Assembly: GCA_949710005.1 (NCBI GenBank)
Contig: OX453282.1
Location: 16,937,945-17,001,944, forward strand
Direction: 5' to 3'
DNA: 64,000 nucleotides
DNA from: Ricordea florida
Taxonomy: Eukaryota > Cnidaria > Anthozoa > Corallimorpharia > Ricordeidae
Positions 48,664 through 59,399 of this stretch are shown here, one piece after another. The stretch's first letter is position 1. The number at the start of each line of letters is the position of its first letter. The notes beneath the pieces were generated by a model. The model was not told where the DNA came from. It did no database searches and worked only from the letters and a program-made list of their open reading frames with translations. The position numbers were made by a program, and so were the translations under genes.

Positions 48664-50193
48664 AGCAAGTAAGTAATATTGTCCTGACAATCATGGACTG
48701 GTCATGGAAATCATGCATGCATTCAACTCAAGACTTTGTTTCTTATTGTGTGAATCTGGCTATTACTCTTTTATGATTACTTTTTTGTTTCATGGGTTTA
48801 TAAAAGCCACTCTAATTGCTTCATTGCTGTTCTATTGTGTACATACAAAAATGTACTGTAAAAATTGCATTTAAATCCATGAAACAGTAGTACTACTTTA
48901 ATTAGCTAGGACAGCTGAATGGCACAAATTAAGCAGAAGGAAAAAATTAATGTTGTTTTCTTGTTGTTTTTATTTTGAACTAGTTATGTTACACACTTTT
49001 AGTGTTTGCTTTCTAACTTTATTTTTTAACTTTATATTTATTTATTTGAAAATACCCACTTAAAGTATATATCTATCTATCAATACTCAAAAGCTCTGCG
49101 TACAAATATGTTAAAAAGAGCCAAAAAGTAATTTTGAGATAGACTTGTTCTATTCACATTAAACTGTAAAAGAAATATGACTGACTGTAGTAAAAACAGT
49201 GCAGTACTATCACCAATACTTTTTTACAGTTCAAATAAATTGACTTTGTTTCTCTAAAAAAGGAAAACTGATTGATAATTGATTTTAACTATTTATAACC
49301 AATCAATAACAGTTGTTATGCCTTTGATGTTGTGCCTTTTCAAATACTGTCTATTGACAGGGAAATCATAACAATGAATAATGCAAAACTATTTTATGTT
49401 TGTATGTTTTAAATGCATCTTTAATTACTCAATATATACCGATTATGAGATTATAAAAAAAATATCTATGTATTTGACTTTAATTGTATGTCAAGTTTTA
49501 ATGGAATAAAAGTTATTTGTATTTGAATCATTCCTTGTGTTTATATTTATGTACAATGGTTAAGTGCTCCCTCTAAACCAGTGAACGTATAATTACACAG
49601 CAAATAGCACTAAATTATGCTAGAGTAGAAGCACTAAATCTGTGAAACAAATATTACTAGTTATAATAAATAGTGTTGAAGAGACAATAGCGAACAAACA
49701 AATTAGCATTATTTATCACCTACCTTGTACTATGTTTGTTTCAGGAATTAAGTGTATTTACTCTACACTCTTTAGCAAGCTGTATCTTTAGTAATATTTA
49801 TTTCATGAATTTAGCATGAGCACCTTATAACAAAACAAATAAATATATTAGAGCGCACACACTTAATCCGTGAAATATAAACAGTACAAAATAGGTGTTA
49901 AATTATGCTAATTTGCTTGTTTCCTATTGTCTAATCAACACTATTTAGTAGTAGCTAGTATTATTTGTTTCACAGATAAAGTGAGTGCACTCTACTATAA
50001 GTTACCTACAACATCGTAGACAATAGGAACCAAAATGTTTTCTTTGTATCAACAAGTACAAGTTATTGTTCATGGTTTAAATGTGTACTCTTTAACTCAT
50101 GGAAATGAGTACAACTTACAGAAGTACCGATGTGTGTATTGGGAAGTTGTGCATATTGCAAACACTATAACAAAAATCAAATTGTAAAATTTC

Positions 50194-50523
50194 CTAATCA
50201 AAGTCGTATGTCATTCCAAACTGCTTCTCCTCATTTACAATAGCCTCAATTCTCTTCTTATTCTTGAACTTCTTCTTGAGAAACTCATCATCTGAATAAG
50301 AGGTGCCCATAATCTTATTAAAAAGACTTTTTACCGGCCCTGGAAAAAGAAGTAAACGCCAAGACAGCCTTCTTGTGTTTCTTTTGGTCTCGCCGGTGAA
50401 TAAGCCGTAGTTTGTGGTTGACGCAAGTGTCCGTATAATTTGGAATAATTCTGTAGGCAATTCCACCTTTATAAAAACTTTCCAAGGACTTCTTGGAGCA
50501 AACCTAAACGATAATCTTCTCAT
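50194..50523 (-). CDS. 109-aa basic ORF inside the Harbinger-like element, unknown
   Basis: Intact ORF beginning MRRLSFRFAPRSPWKVFIKV and ending with Lys/Glu-rich helices (DDEFLKKKFKNKKRIEAIV) and FGMTYDFD. It is better composed than neighbouring ORFs but matches no domain I know. It may be an element-encoded accessory protein. Confidence 0.35.
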   Translation of the reverse strand: MRRLSFRFAPRSPWKVFIKVELPTELFQIIRTLASTTNYGLFTGETKRNTRRLSWRLLLFPGPVKSLFNKIMGTSYSDDEFLKKKFKNKKRIEAIVNEEKQFGMTYDFD

Positions 50524-50746
50524 AAACTGCTTGTACCATCTCTCTGCTTTGCGTTAAAGCGTGGGGTAGTACTGGCCAACGCGATGCCTATGTTTTGACC
50601 TCGATGGTCCGAAATGGCTCTGTAATTGGCTCCACAAGATTTTTAAGGTCTTCAAAAGCCTTCTCCACTTTTCCTTTATCTAAATTGTCCAGAGACAATA
50701 GTTCAGACCGGCCTACAGTAAGTGCACCGAGGATAATATTCGGAAT

Positions 50747-50853
50747 GATTTCCGCTCAGGTCCCTACTTCATTACGAATGTTGTAGCCGAGCAAGAAATG
50801 TTTGCACGCGAACTTCCCAAGACAATTCAAGTACAGCATGCATAATGAAGTAG
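50747..50853. mobile_element. Variant copy of the GATTTCCGC MITE inside the Harbinger-like element
   Basis: Left arm GATTTCCGCTCAGGTCCCTACTTCATT matches 58844 onward. The right arm survives only as CATGCATAATGAAGTAG. Confidence 0.6.
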
Positions 50854-51458
50854 CCTCACAACAGCAGCCATTTTTAATTTGTTCGAATCAGGAAGGTTAA
50901 TACTTCATTCGTACACATATTCAGTGCCCAAACACACATGGCCTTTCAAGTGTCACACTCATGAAGTATTGTGTCGGGTGTTACGGCTGACCAACATATT
51001 GTGCACTCAACTTGGCCACATTTGGCAGTAAAATTTCCCAGCGTGTCACTGCTTGTGCAGGAATTTTTTTTCAGGTGAACCCCTCTGCACGAATTTTTTT
51101 ACTACGTGTGAAAAAGTCACAATTGGACCTTCCTGCTGCATGAATTTTTTTTTTTTTTACCTTCTTCTTTGCATGAATTTCTTTTTGGCATTTTCCCTTG
51201 CATGAATTTTTTTTGTTTTATTCCCCAACCCCCCTATCACTTTTCTAATGGTCTGTCCCTTATCATCACCTTTTGGCTTCCGCTGACAACAAACTGACAA
51301 GCTGCCCGCCAAGCATCAATCATTGACTTGAAATGGTTCTATTCACCTTTTCAAAGATTTACAATATTAACAGGATCAGAAGAATGATTTCATTAAACAC
51401 GAAAACAGTTGTGAGCATGACAGTCCAGTACATCGAGATGTATCAAAAGGACTATGTT

Positions 51459-52020
51459 CTAATCCCATTGAGTTAGGGTAAGAGGCACCAAATGACCATT
51501 CAGGGATGCTTGAACCTGGCTCACTTGAGGCAGTCTGTGCACTACTACGCCAACTAGGGTAAGAGCTAAGATGCTCACTGAATGTGTATTCATTTCTATA
51601 ATAAGGTCTGCTATTAAATTAAAGCTGGCTTCATTTCTGTGGCTGAGTAAGAGCTGAAACAATTCGAACTCAAGCTTTCTAGATTTTTCCATTTCTTGCC
51701 GTGAACGATATCAACTCTTTTGTGGGGTCCTTTTGAATAGCCTCCTTTGCAAGGGTCAATGCCCCAGTTGTTGCCAAATCAGGTCTCTCTTTAGATGAAT
51801 AGCTGCGATGTTTTTGTTTTCACAGGAACAAAAAGTTATTTTTCCTTGCAACTATCATCCACACTCTCTACAGAAAGATCACTAGGTGAAGATGAAGCCG
51901 AGGGCTTCAATGATAAATGGGGCTGACAGGTTTCTCTTGTCTTCACGACTTCGAACAAAGCAGCGAACCACTTGCCAAATCCTTTATCCTCCTGAAATCG
52001 CTTATGATTCCAGTTTCTGT
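51459..52020 (-). pseudogene. Harbinger-type Myb-like/accessory protein remnant
   Basis: Reading the minus strand gives, in different frames, KRFQEDKGFGKWFAALFEVV, LKPSASSSPSDLSVESVDDS, then ATTGALTLAKEAIQKDPTKE and finally RKLEFELFQLLLSH. This order (a short N-terminal motif, a Ser-rich linker, a C-terminal helical tail) matches Myb-like accessory proteins of Harbinger elements as I remember them. At least two frameshifts break it. It lies just outside the TTA-flanked element. Confidence 0.45.
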
Positions 52021-52094
52021 TTTTTGTGTTAGCGCTGCCCAGGCTAGCTTACACAGGGAGACACATTGCAAATGCACTAAATCAGTCAATTAGT

Positions 52095-52265
52095 ATAGGT
52101 AATCACATGATTTCGAGTGCAATTTGGGATAAATCAGCACGAGTAAATTTTTCAAAGGCTAACCAAATTGCACGAGCCCGTAGGGCGAGTGCAATTTGTA
52201 GTCTTTGAAAAATTTACGAGTGCTGATTTATCCCAAATTGCACGAGACAAATCATGTGATTACTT
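52095..52265. mobile_element. Palindromic element (~165 bp)
   Basis: GTAATCACATGATTTCGAGTGCAATTTGGG is mirrored by its complement near 52225-52265, with an inner inverted pair around AAATTGCACGAGCCCGTAGGGCGAGTGCAATTT. Confidence 0.75.
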
Positions 52266-52429
52266 GTTAATAATATACATGCAAAAGTTTAATTTCAACT
52301 TTCTGCACTAAATTTCAACTTTTTGCACTCAATTTCAATTTTCTGCACTGTTTGGGATTAATTGACGTGCTTTCAGCCAATGAGCATGCTGAAATTTTTG
52401 CATGTATATTATTAGCATTGATATTGAAG

Positions 52430-52555
52430 GTCAACGGTAATCCGTAGAGAATCTATATCGACCAAAATCTCTCCTGGTCTAAGAATATTAGGGAGACAGC
52501 AAGGGCGGTTTCCTCTGGTGTAGGGGCACTTAAAAAACTGAGGCTGTTCTTATGT
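52430..52555 (+). pseudogene. LINE reverse transcriptase fragment, first part
   Basis: Reads IYIDQNLSWSKNIRETARAV then SSGVGALKKLRLFLC, the familiar palm/thumb phrase of jockey/CR1-like LINE polymerases. There is an in-frame TAG near 52445. It continues in frame after the MITE at 52556-52953 is skipped. Confidence 0.7.
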
Positions 52556-52953
52556 CAGGGGCACCCAACGAGAATATAGTTCACAACCACTTAAACATAG
52601 CATTGTTAAAGTGTTTTGGTATTTAAATGGTAGATATAAGCATATTTTTATCCCCTAAAATTTTTTAATCTGTTCGGATTTCCTAGCTGAAAGTCTTGTG
52701 ATCCGAAAATTATAGCGATCAAAACTTACCTTTTCGAAAATTTCAGCCAGAAAAAAGGCTCCCGAAAAATTCTAGGTGACCTTTTTACGTTAAAAATCCG
52801 TTAAAAATGGGCAATAATACCATTTTTTAGATGTTCGAAAATCCTAGGAGAGGCAAACAAGCAAGAAATTTTTTTAACAAATGTTCCGAAAATGCTAGAT
52901 CTCAATCGTCTTCCGAACAGACATTTTCCGAAAATTGACGTTGGGTGCCCCTG
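52556..52953. mobile_element. 398-bp MITE with CAGGGGCACCCAACG ends and 6-bp target duplication
   Basis: CAGGGGCACCCAACG at the left and its complement at the right, flanked by TTATGT on both sides (52550-52555 and 52954-52959). The surrounding LINE reading frame closes perfectly when it is removed, confirming the boundaries. Confidence 0.9.
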
Positions 52954-53193
52954 TTATGTGATGAGACGGCTATTTTGATATACAAAGCTTTAATCAAACC
53001 AAACTTTGACTACTCCACACCTGTGTGGGACGGTCTCAGCAATGAATTAGCCGATAAACTACAAAAGCTTTAGAATCACGCCATTGTGGTTATCACAAAA
53101 TCTGATTACGACTCTAGCGTTACCGCTCTTCGCTCAGTTCTAGGGTGGGAAGAGAGTGAGAAATCACAGTTACGAAGACAAAAATATTTATAA
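52954..53193 (+). pseudogene. LINE reverse transcriptase fragment, C-terminal part
   Basis: Reads ETAILIYKALIKPNFDYSTP, VWDGLSNELADKLQKL, stop, NHAIVVITKSDYD, then SVTALRSVLGWEESEK to TAA at 53191. The PxFDY...W...KLQ.LQN pattern is the LINE thumb. One internal TAG shows decay. Confidence 0.75.
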
Positions 53194-53302
53194 AAAATTG
53201 TCCAAGGATTTAACAGAAAATTAAACAGAGATTTTTACTAAGAAAGAAAATAAATTTTGAATTTTTAATGTTAATTTAAAGATATAACTTATGAAAGTAT
53301 AA

Positions 53303-53698
53303 ATGGACAGACTACTAAAATTGAACCTTGATCAATTGAAATTATATGGAGAAAGGTACGCTGTTCCAAAATGGCGAAGAATTAGAAAAGCAGAACTCGC
53401 TAAAAAGTTATATAATATTCCTAAATTCAAGGAAAAGTTTAATAAAATTACTGATAATCTTACTCGAGAGCAAAGATTGAGGATAATATTAAATGATGAA
53501 GAGATTCCAAAACCTGAAACTAATATTTCTAAAAAACAAAAAACCACACCAAACCAATACGCTGAATTAAATTTTATTGATGATGATGATGATGAATTGG
53601 AAAAAATTAAACAAAATGCGAAATCTATCACTGCACGAAAAAATGGATTTAAACAGGTTTGCAACAGAAGTAAATATGATGCAAATTTAGCCCTCTAA
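53303..53698 (+). CDS. AT-rich 131-aa ORF with SAP-like N-terminus
   Basis: Starts MDRLLKLNLDQLKLYGERYA then WRRIRKAELAKKLYN, a helix-turn-helix-like layout reminiscent of SAP/HeH DNA-binding motifs. It continues as Lys/Asn-rich sequence with an acidic DDDDDELE stretch. Codons are strongly A-ending, unlike the host genes here. It may be a piece of a large DNA transposon or an integrated element; no neighbouring gene supports a specific origin. The SAP call is tentative. Confidence 0.4.
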   Translation: MDRLLKLNLDQLKLYGERYAVPKWRRIRKAELAKKLYNIPKFKEKFNKITDNLTREQRLRIILNDEEIPKPETNISKKQKTTPNQYAELNFIDDDDDELEKIKQNAKSITARKNGFKQVCNRSKYDANLAL

Positions 53699-53699
53699 A

Positions 53700-55290
53700 T
53701 TTGACCAAAATTTTCACCAGAAGTAATTATGATGCAAACACAGATGTTTATTCTGTTGAAATTACGTGCAAATACGACGTAAACCTGAAATCTACTTTAT
53801 ATTTGCTTCGTATTTGATACCTCCGCAAATCAACAAATCCGGTGTACATTCACTCCAGATTTGTTCTCTGTGGAAAAATAATGTTTGCTTTCTGCAAAAA
53901 TCTAAGCAAACATGTTGCAAATTTATATGTATGCATCACTGTTTTCCAACGTTTACCCAAACTACATCCAAAAACTTTAGCGTACGTTTTACTCATGTAA
54001 CATGTGCAAATATTTACTTTTGGACAAAGTTTGCATTACTTCCAAATAACCAGATTTGCGAGTGTTTTTGCACATTTGCTTTCGGTATACTGATAGTATT
54101 CGTTATGATGAGGAATGAACGTTCGAAACGCCATCTTTTTGACGTGACAATGTCAACCTAGTTGACTAAACAATTTTCCAACTTCCACTCCGCAACCGAC
54201 AGAGCATCAGTCCACTTTAAAGGAAAAGTAACCCCTTAACAAATTTTGACCATGAACTGAGGAATTGCAAAGGCAATAAGAAAGGAAAGAAGGGTAATCT
54301 AAAGTGTGTATAATGAACACAAGTCATGGGGTGGATAAAGATCCCCCCTGAAAGCATAAACTTTATTTCAAAGAGAATTTGGAATTAACACTATTTTACA
54401 TCAGTTCAATTATACCATGTGATAGAAAATACAATCAATCAGAGTACAGATCGACTAGTTGACGGTTTTTAAAGAATCGGTTTGAGCAATGTCACCACCA
54501 AATTTTTCCACTCGCATTTATTAGTCTTGTTTTGTATTTTCTTTATAAAACACTGCATTACACTAAAAAAGAGTGACATTGGGTAAGCCATTCAAACAAT
54601 TTTTCTTTCCAAAACGTAGAAAGCACGTCAGCAAGATAACAAAGTTTTACTAAATTTCAACGAATTAGTAAAAAATAAAGATAAATTCAAGTTTAAGGTA
54701 AAAATGATCTTAAGAAACTTGAGAATTATGCCCTATGAAACAACACTTATTGACGTACTAGCAACAGTCATGTCTCTGTTCTTGTCACACAAAATTCAAG
54801 ATTTGAATTAGCTTTTGTACTAAGTAATGGTAGGTACTAGCTCAAAGTACACGAAAGAACAATGAACAGTAACTAGTTGTTTGATTACAATGTAGCCTTC
54901 TCCTTTGGCAAAGTCCACTGTGACTTAGCATGATATATTTACTAGACTGGACTAAGGTACCATTCATATTACCACATGCTCATCATGCACATGAGCTCCT
55001 CTATTTGCCGTACACTGTCCTTTCCCAGTCAGTTCTCTTAGGCCTTCGGTTCATTCACAACAGCGTTTTTCCCTCCCACCCACCTTTTGTTCTGACTGGA
55101 ACCTTTGTTTAGCTCTTTCGATTATCAATTATGTTCACTATATATTTAGCATGACCAGAATGTATTTCAAGCAGATCATTATTTTATTCTTCTACATCTA
55201 AATGTATGTTGAAGATTAATCATTTATATTATGGTGTTATACTGGACTAGGTCTTATTCCTTCATTAAGTTCCTGGGATGTGAAACTACT
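53700..55290. other. AT-rich sequence without a supportable gene
   Basis: Just after the ORF at 53303, AGAAGTAATTATGATGCAAA (about 53719-53738) echoes the ORF's own 3' end. A Cys/Phe-rich 131-codon ORF (53766-54161) shows no domain and is not called. Confidence 0.4.
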
Positions 55291-55299
55291 GTCTTGCTT

Positions 55300-55625
55300 C
55301 CCAATAAAAGTAGTGGCAGGGAAGTGTAACCCCTAGCTGCACTTTACCCCACAGTAAGGCTTAGCCCTTGGAGGCAGGTCTGGAAAAATGTCCACTCCAG
55401 GGTGTGGACCCCCGGTCACACCTGATCTGTACTCCACCCAGAATGGCCACCGCTCCTGGTTCCCCTTAGTTCCTAGTGACTGGGGTATATGGGCCTCACC
55501 CCCAGAGACTACCAGGACTCCTGTCTAGGGTGGCTTCCCCCGGTACCACTCAATCTTGTCTCCCCCCAGGAGGGCTTCTCTCCTGGTCCCCTTACCCCTA
55601 GATTTAAGTGCTTCCCTGCCACCAG
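55300..55625. repeat. GC-rich block with imperfect internal duplication
   Basis: Locally much richer in C than its surroundings. CGCTCCTGGTTCCCCTTAG (about 55451) recurs as CTCTCCTGGTCCCCTTACC roughly 118 bases later, with similar CCCAG-GGC flanks. No coding sense is found. Confidence 0.45.
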
Positions 55626-56131
55626 AGTTTTGCCCATTACCTATTGTGTGCTTTCTGTGTGGTACCTGGCATAGAGCCTTTATGCAAAAACACTGCAAAT
55701 TGGAAGAGTTTATTAACTCAGTTATTAAAAAATGATAACTACAGTGTTCATGTAGTGCTACTGTTGCCATGGCCAAAATCTCAAAAGAAGAAAGAAAATC
55801 ATAAGAGCACAACATGCTAAATCCTTTGTTAGAAGTCTTCCAGTCTGGACCAAAACTGATCCCAATACAAAAACGTTATCTACTTTGTGAGTGCTGATAC
55901 ACCAGGGATTCACCATCAGGTCTTGACACCTCATTTCACTGCCATTTTAAATAAGTAAAGTGACGTTCAGCAGTGATTAAAAGCAAAAGAACCAGATCCA
56001 CTCTGCATCATGTCTTTTGGGATCCAGAGCTTCTCTTTCAAATGACCTACACGGGAATGGTATTTACTGCAGAAATAACATGGTCCATGACCAAAACTTG
56101 TCGCCCATTATTTGTATTCACTACAAAGTTT

Positions 56132-56479
56132 GCTTCGGCTAACTTAACAGATGAAACATCTGTCCTGTCCCGTTTCCGGTGCGCTGCCTAAAGATGAAAA
56201 CATCTGGGCAACTACAAGCTTCCACCTACTCTGCAGTCAACACACACTTGTGAAATTTAAGTGATTGACCAATGTTGAGTTTAGCCTTTGGTATTTACCT
56301 TTCTAATCATGATGATTTCATACAGTGAGTCTGGAAAAATTACTACCTCCGCCAATCATTGAATTTACCTTACAAGGGAAGCTTCCGCTAACTTAACAGA
56401 TGAAACATCTGTCCTGTTCCGTTTCCGGTGCGCTGCCTTAAGATGAAAACATCTGGGCAACTACAAGCTTCCACCTACT
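56132..56479. repeat. Two near-identical 99-bp direct copies, 249 bases apart
   Basis: 56132-56230 and 56381-56479 share over 95% by eye. Each contains two small perfect stems: CAGATGAAACATCTG, and AGATGAAAACATCT. The intervening sequence is not duplicated. Confidence 0.8.
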
Positions 56480-57249
56480 ATGTAAGGAAAACTGAATTAA
56501 AGGTAAATATTTCACCATCACTTTTCTGTAGTTCCAAGCTCGCAAAGGAGGTCATTTGAAAAAAGAAACCCTGCTAGTATGACCAGAAACAGTGGTTTTG
56601 GCTTTCAGTTGAGCCTGAAGTAAATAACAATTCTCCTACAGAATGTGAAATCCTTACTTGTGCAGTAAAATATGTCATACAATAGTCAAATCCACCTTAT
56701 AAATTTAAATTTATAGCCAGGTCATTTTAAAAACAGAAGAAAAATAACCTAAGATCGGACAGAGTGGACTTGGCTTTCAGTCAAGCTAAAGCAAAACTTC
56801 AGTAACTTATCAGTAATTTTATTAGAAAGCTATTTTTTTAAAATAAAGGTCTCAATATTAAAATCATTAAAACACTTTTACCCTTTAAGCCCCAATATTC
56901 AAAGACAAAATTTCCCTAATAATCTCCACGCATTAGTTGAGAGAATTAATTTGTTGAAAGATGAAACCCTTCTCCTTGTGGTGTTTATTTTGTTGTCATA
57001 ATCTTTCCTTTAATGAAGTAATGATGTTGTGAGGGGAAAACTGTTTTGGGTGATTCTTGGGGCTTAAAGGGTTTGTAGCCCTGCCACAGTGTCCTTGACA
57101 GTGTGATATAAAGTTTTAGTTAGTGGTGGTATGACAACCAATAGAGAGAAGGAGTATGATGTCACTTTACCATGGTAGCAACATTTCTGGATCACAACAG
57201 TGGGAAGCTTAAGCAACAACCACAGCGATGGCAACGAACGGCAGAAAAG

Positions 57250-57450
57250 AAATCAGTTTATTATATAAACACCAATGAAATACTAGGTGAGCTTTCTTGC
57301 AAAAACTTGATATCTTCACAGGTGAAAATAACATGTTATCTTCACATGTGAAAATATCACCTTTGCTATGGCTTGATAATAAATTGGGCCTTTCACAAAA
57401 CTGTTAAAGTGAAATGGCTTGGTATTTCATTGGTGTTTACATAATAAATA
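57250..57450. mobile_element. MITE with TTTATTATATAAACACCAATG ends
   Basis: AAACACCAATGAAATAC near 57270 is complementary to GTATTTCATTGGTGTTT near 57425-57445. The interior holds a duplicated ATCTTCACAGGTGAAAATA/ATCTTCACATGTGAAAATA. Confidence 0.7.
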
Positions 57451-57897
57451 GGACATTACATGGCTGCTTGGAGATACAAAATTTCTCTTCTTGTTCAACA
57501 GTTGAAGAGAAATGTCTTATCTCTGCGCGGCCATGTAATATCCTCTATTTATGTTAGCAAAACAACAACTTTGCATGTGCATCACGTTTTTTTGTACATT
57601 TCTTATCCATCGTTGCAAGTCTGCAACTAGAAACTTCCTAATTTCACGTCACTGGTTTATGGAGTTGGTGAACACAGCACAAGAATTTTCTTTTTCTTTT
57701 TCTAAAGTCAGATATGGTCCTTTTGGATTCAACCTCAGAAAATAATTTCTCCACAATTTTACAAACTAAAAGAAACTGAATAAGATCGATAAGTTTGAAA
57801 CAGTGTGAATTCACTTTTTAAGTGACCTTTTCACTTTGTTGTCATCAAGAAATTTGACATAACGACTTCTCCTCTCTATTTAATATCAAGAACCTAA

Positions 57898-59370
57898 TCA
57901 TGATGACAGAGACTTGACACTGACCAATAGGTGATCCAAAGAAGCCCTAGCATTTGGGTCATTCTTTAGGCTGCATTCACTAAGGGAGAGAAGTGGCTTG
58001 CTACCAATCTTGGTTGCAATCTGCCTTAACAGACGGCCAAGGGCATATACATCACTTGCATAGGATGGAGGGTGAGTTCCTGCAACAACTTCAGGGGCAA
58101 CATGTGTGTACTTCTGTTTGTATGTTTCTTGTTCTTGTTTGGACAAAACTTTTCTACTGGCTTCCTGTTTTCTAATGCACTTTCCAAAATCAATGATTAC
58201 TGGCACAAACAGTGTATTTTTGTATGTAAGCAAGATGTTATCACCTTTTATATCCTGATGAATCAGTCCAGAGTTGTGCAACACTTTGAGTGCTTCTAGA
58301 AGTTGCAAAATAACATGAAACCACTCTTGATTTTTTAAAACCAAGGTATGGCTGTGTAAAGTCCTGTGAAGAGTGTATGCTTTGCCTTCCACATTGCAAA
58401 ACTGGAGTACTAACAGGAAAGGTTTCCTTTGTACACAAATACCATAAACGTAGGGAAAACATGGGTGATCCAACTGTTTCATCAGTGATGCTTCTTTGAT
58501 AACATTGGACTCTGATAACAGGTGTGTGTTAAATTGTTTAACAGCAACTGAAATCCCTCTGTAATACATTTTATAGCAACGTCCAAAGACACCACATCCC
58601 AGTAACAGAGGTTGGTCAGTAGAACCACTTGGATCTTTCACATGACTGAGATGACTTCTCTTTACATGTGACACCAGTTGATCTGCAGAAACTGAGGCAT
58701 CTTTATGTGCCTGTTTCTCATTCTCCATAGCGTTTGATTTATCCATTTTGCTAGTCTGAAAAAAATTAATACCATTCTTGCCAATTATGAAATTTTATTG
58801 CTTCTCAGTAGCCCTTACATTTCTTAATTGCTTAATTTGGAATGATTTCCGCACAGGTCCCTACTTCATTATGCATGCTGAAGCTTTCTTGTCTGGTGTA
58901 ATGCACGTGCAAATATTTCTTGTGTTCGAAGAACGAAATAATACAGTTACGGAATGCATAATGAAGTAGGGACCTGTGCGGAAATCTTACCCTTAATTTT
59001 GCTGACGCACCCATTTCATTGTAAACATGGTGTAAACAAATGACGTTCCTACCCTTTCACGAAGATGTAGAGCATGCCATTTAGCGTAATACTTCCTCGC
59101 AAGATGGAGCAATCTTTCATTCTTCGCTAAGGTCATCGCTCGTTCATCTTCAAGGGCTAACAAAGCTTTTCTTCTTTTATCTTCTTTGTTCGCCGCTCTA
59201 GCCTTTCTCTTTCGCTTTCTTCTTTCGTTCTGCATTGCTGCTCTTTCTTTATGGGTATTCTTTCTCCAAGAAAATGGCTGGTTTGTCTTCATAATATTTA
59301 TACGCTGCTTATTGCTGCCGTCGATATTTCCCGCCTCAGAGCCTTTTCCCGCGTAAAATTGGGTCAGCAA
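57898..59370 (-). CDS. Protein kinase with basic helical N-terminal region, two exons, ~391 aa
   Basis: Exon 1 (59370-59053) encodes a Lys/Arg-rich helix (NERRKRKRKARAANKEDKRR ... ARKYYAKWHALHLRER). Exon 2 (58755-57898) encodes a kinase domain with glycine loop GCGVFGRC, VAVK (about K179), EASLMKQLDHP, HQDIKGDN, IDFGKC and APEVV. Phases join cleanly (GT/AG). The catalytic Asp, Lys and Asn are present, but HRD is HQD, so it is a non-RD-type kinase that could still be active. The length is complete to the C-lobe. The start at 59370 is the first ATG; one 26 codons later is possible. I recall such basic-helix kinases as numerous in anthozoans. Ser/Thr versus Tyr specificity is not decided. Confidence 0.85.
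58844..58986. mobile_element. MITE in the kinase intron
   Basis: GATTTCCGCACAGGTCCCTA and its complement bound 143 bp within intron 1. A variant copy is at 50747-50853. Confidence 0.85.
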
Positions 59371-59399
59371 TGATGCTCAATTAGATAATTATTTCATTT

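Larger units (their letters stand above)
47958..51259. mobile_element. 3.3 kb PIF/Harbinger-like element with TTA target duplication
   Basis: The left end GGGACGGACCATTAGAAAAG is matched by the complement CTTTTCTAATGGTCTGTCCC at the right. TTA occurs on both sides (47955-47957 and 51260-51262), the 3-bp target size of PIF/Harbinger elements. Subterminal TGCACGAATTTTTTT-like motifs recur about five times at the right end (51057-51215) and once at the left (48006-48020). No DDE transposase ORF is present, so it is non-autonomous or internally decayed. Confidence 0.8.

Noticed and set aside
53766-54161. 131-codon Cys/Phe-rich plus-strand ORF as a secreted Cys-rich protein
   Set aside because: No signal peptide, no regular cysteine pattern, and AT-rich sequence in which long frames occur by chance.
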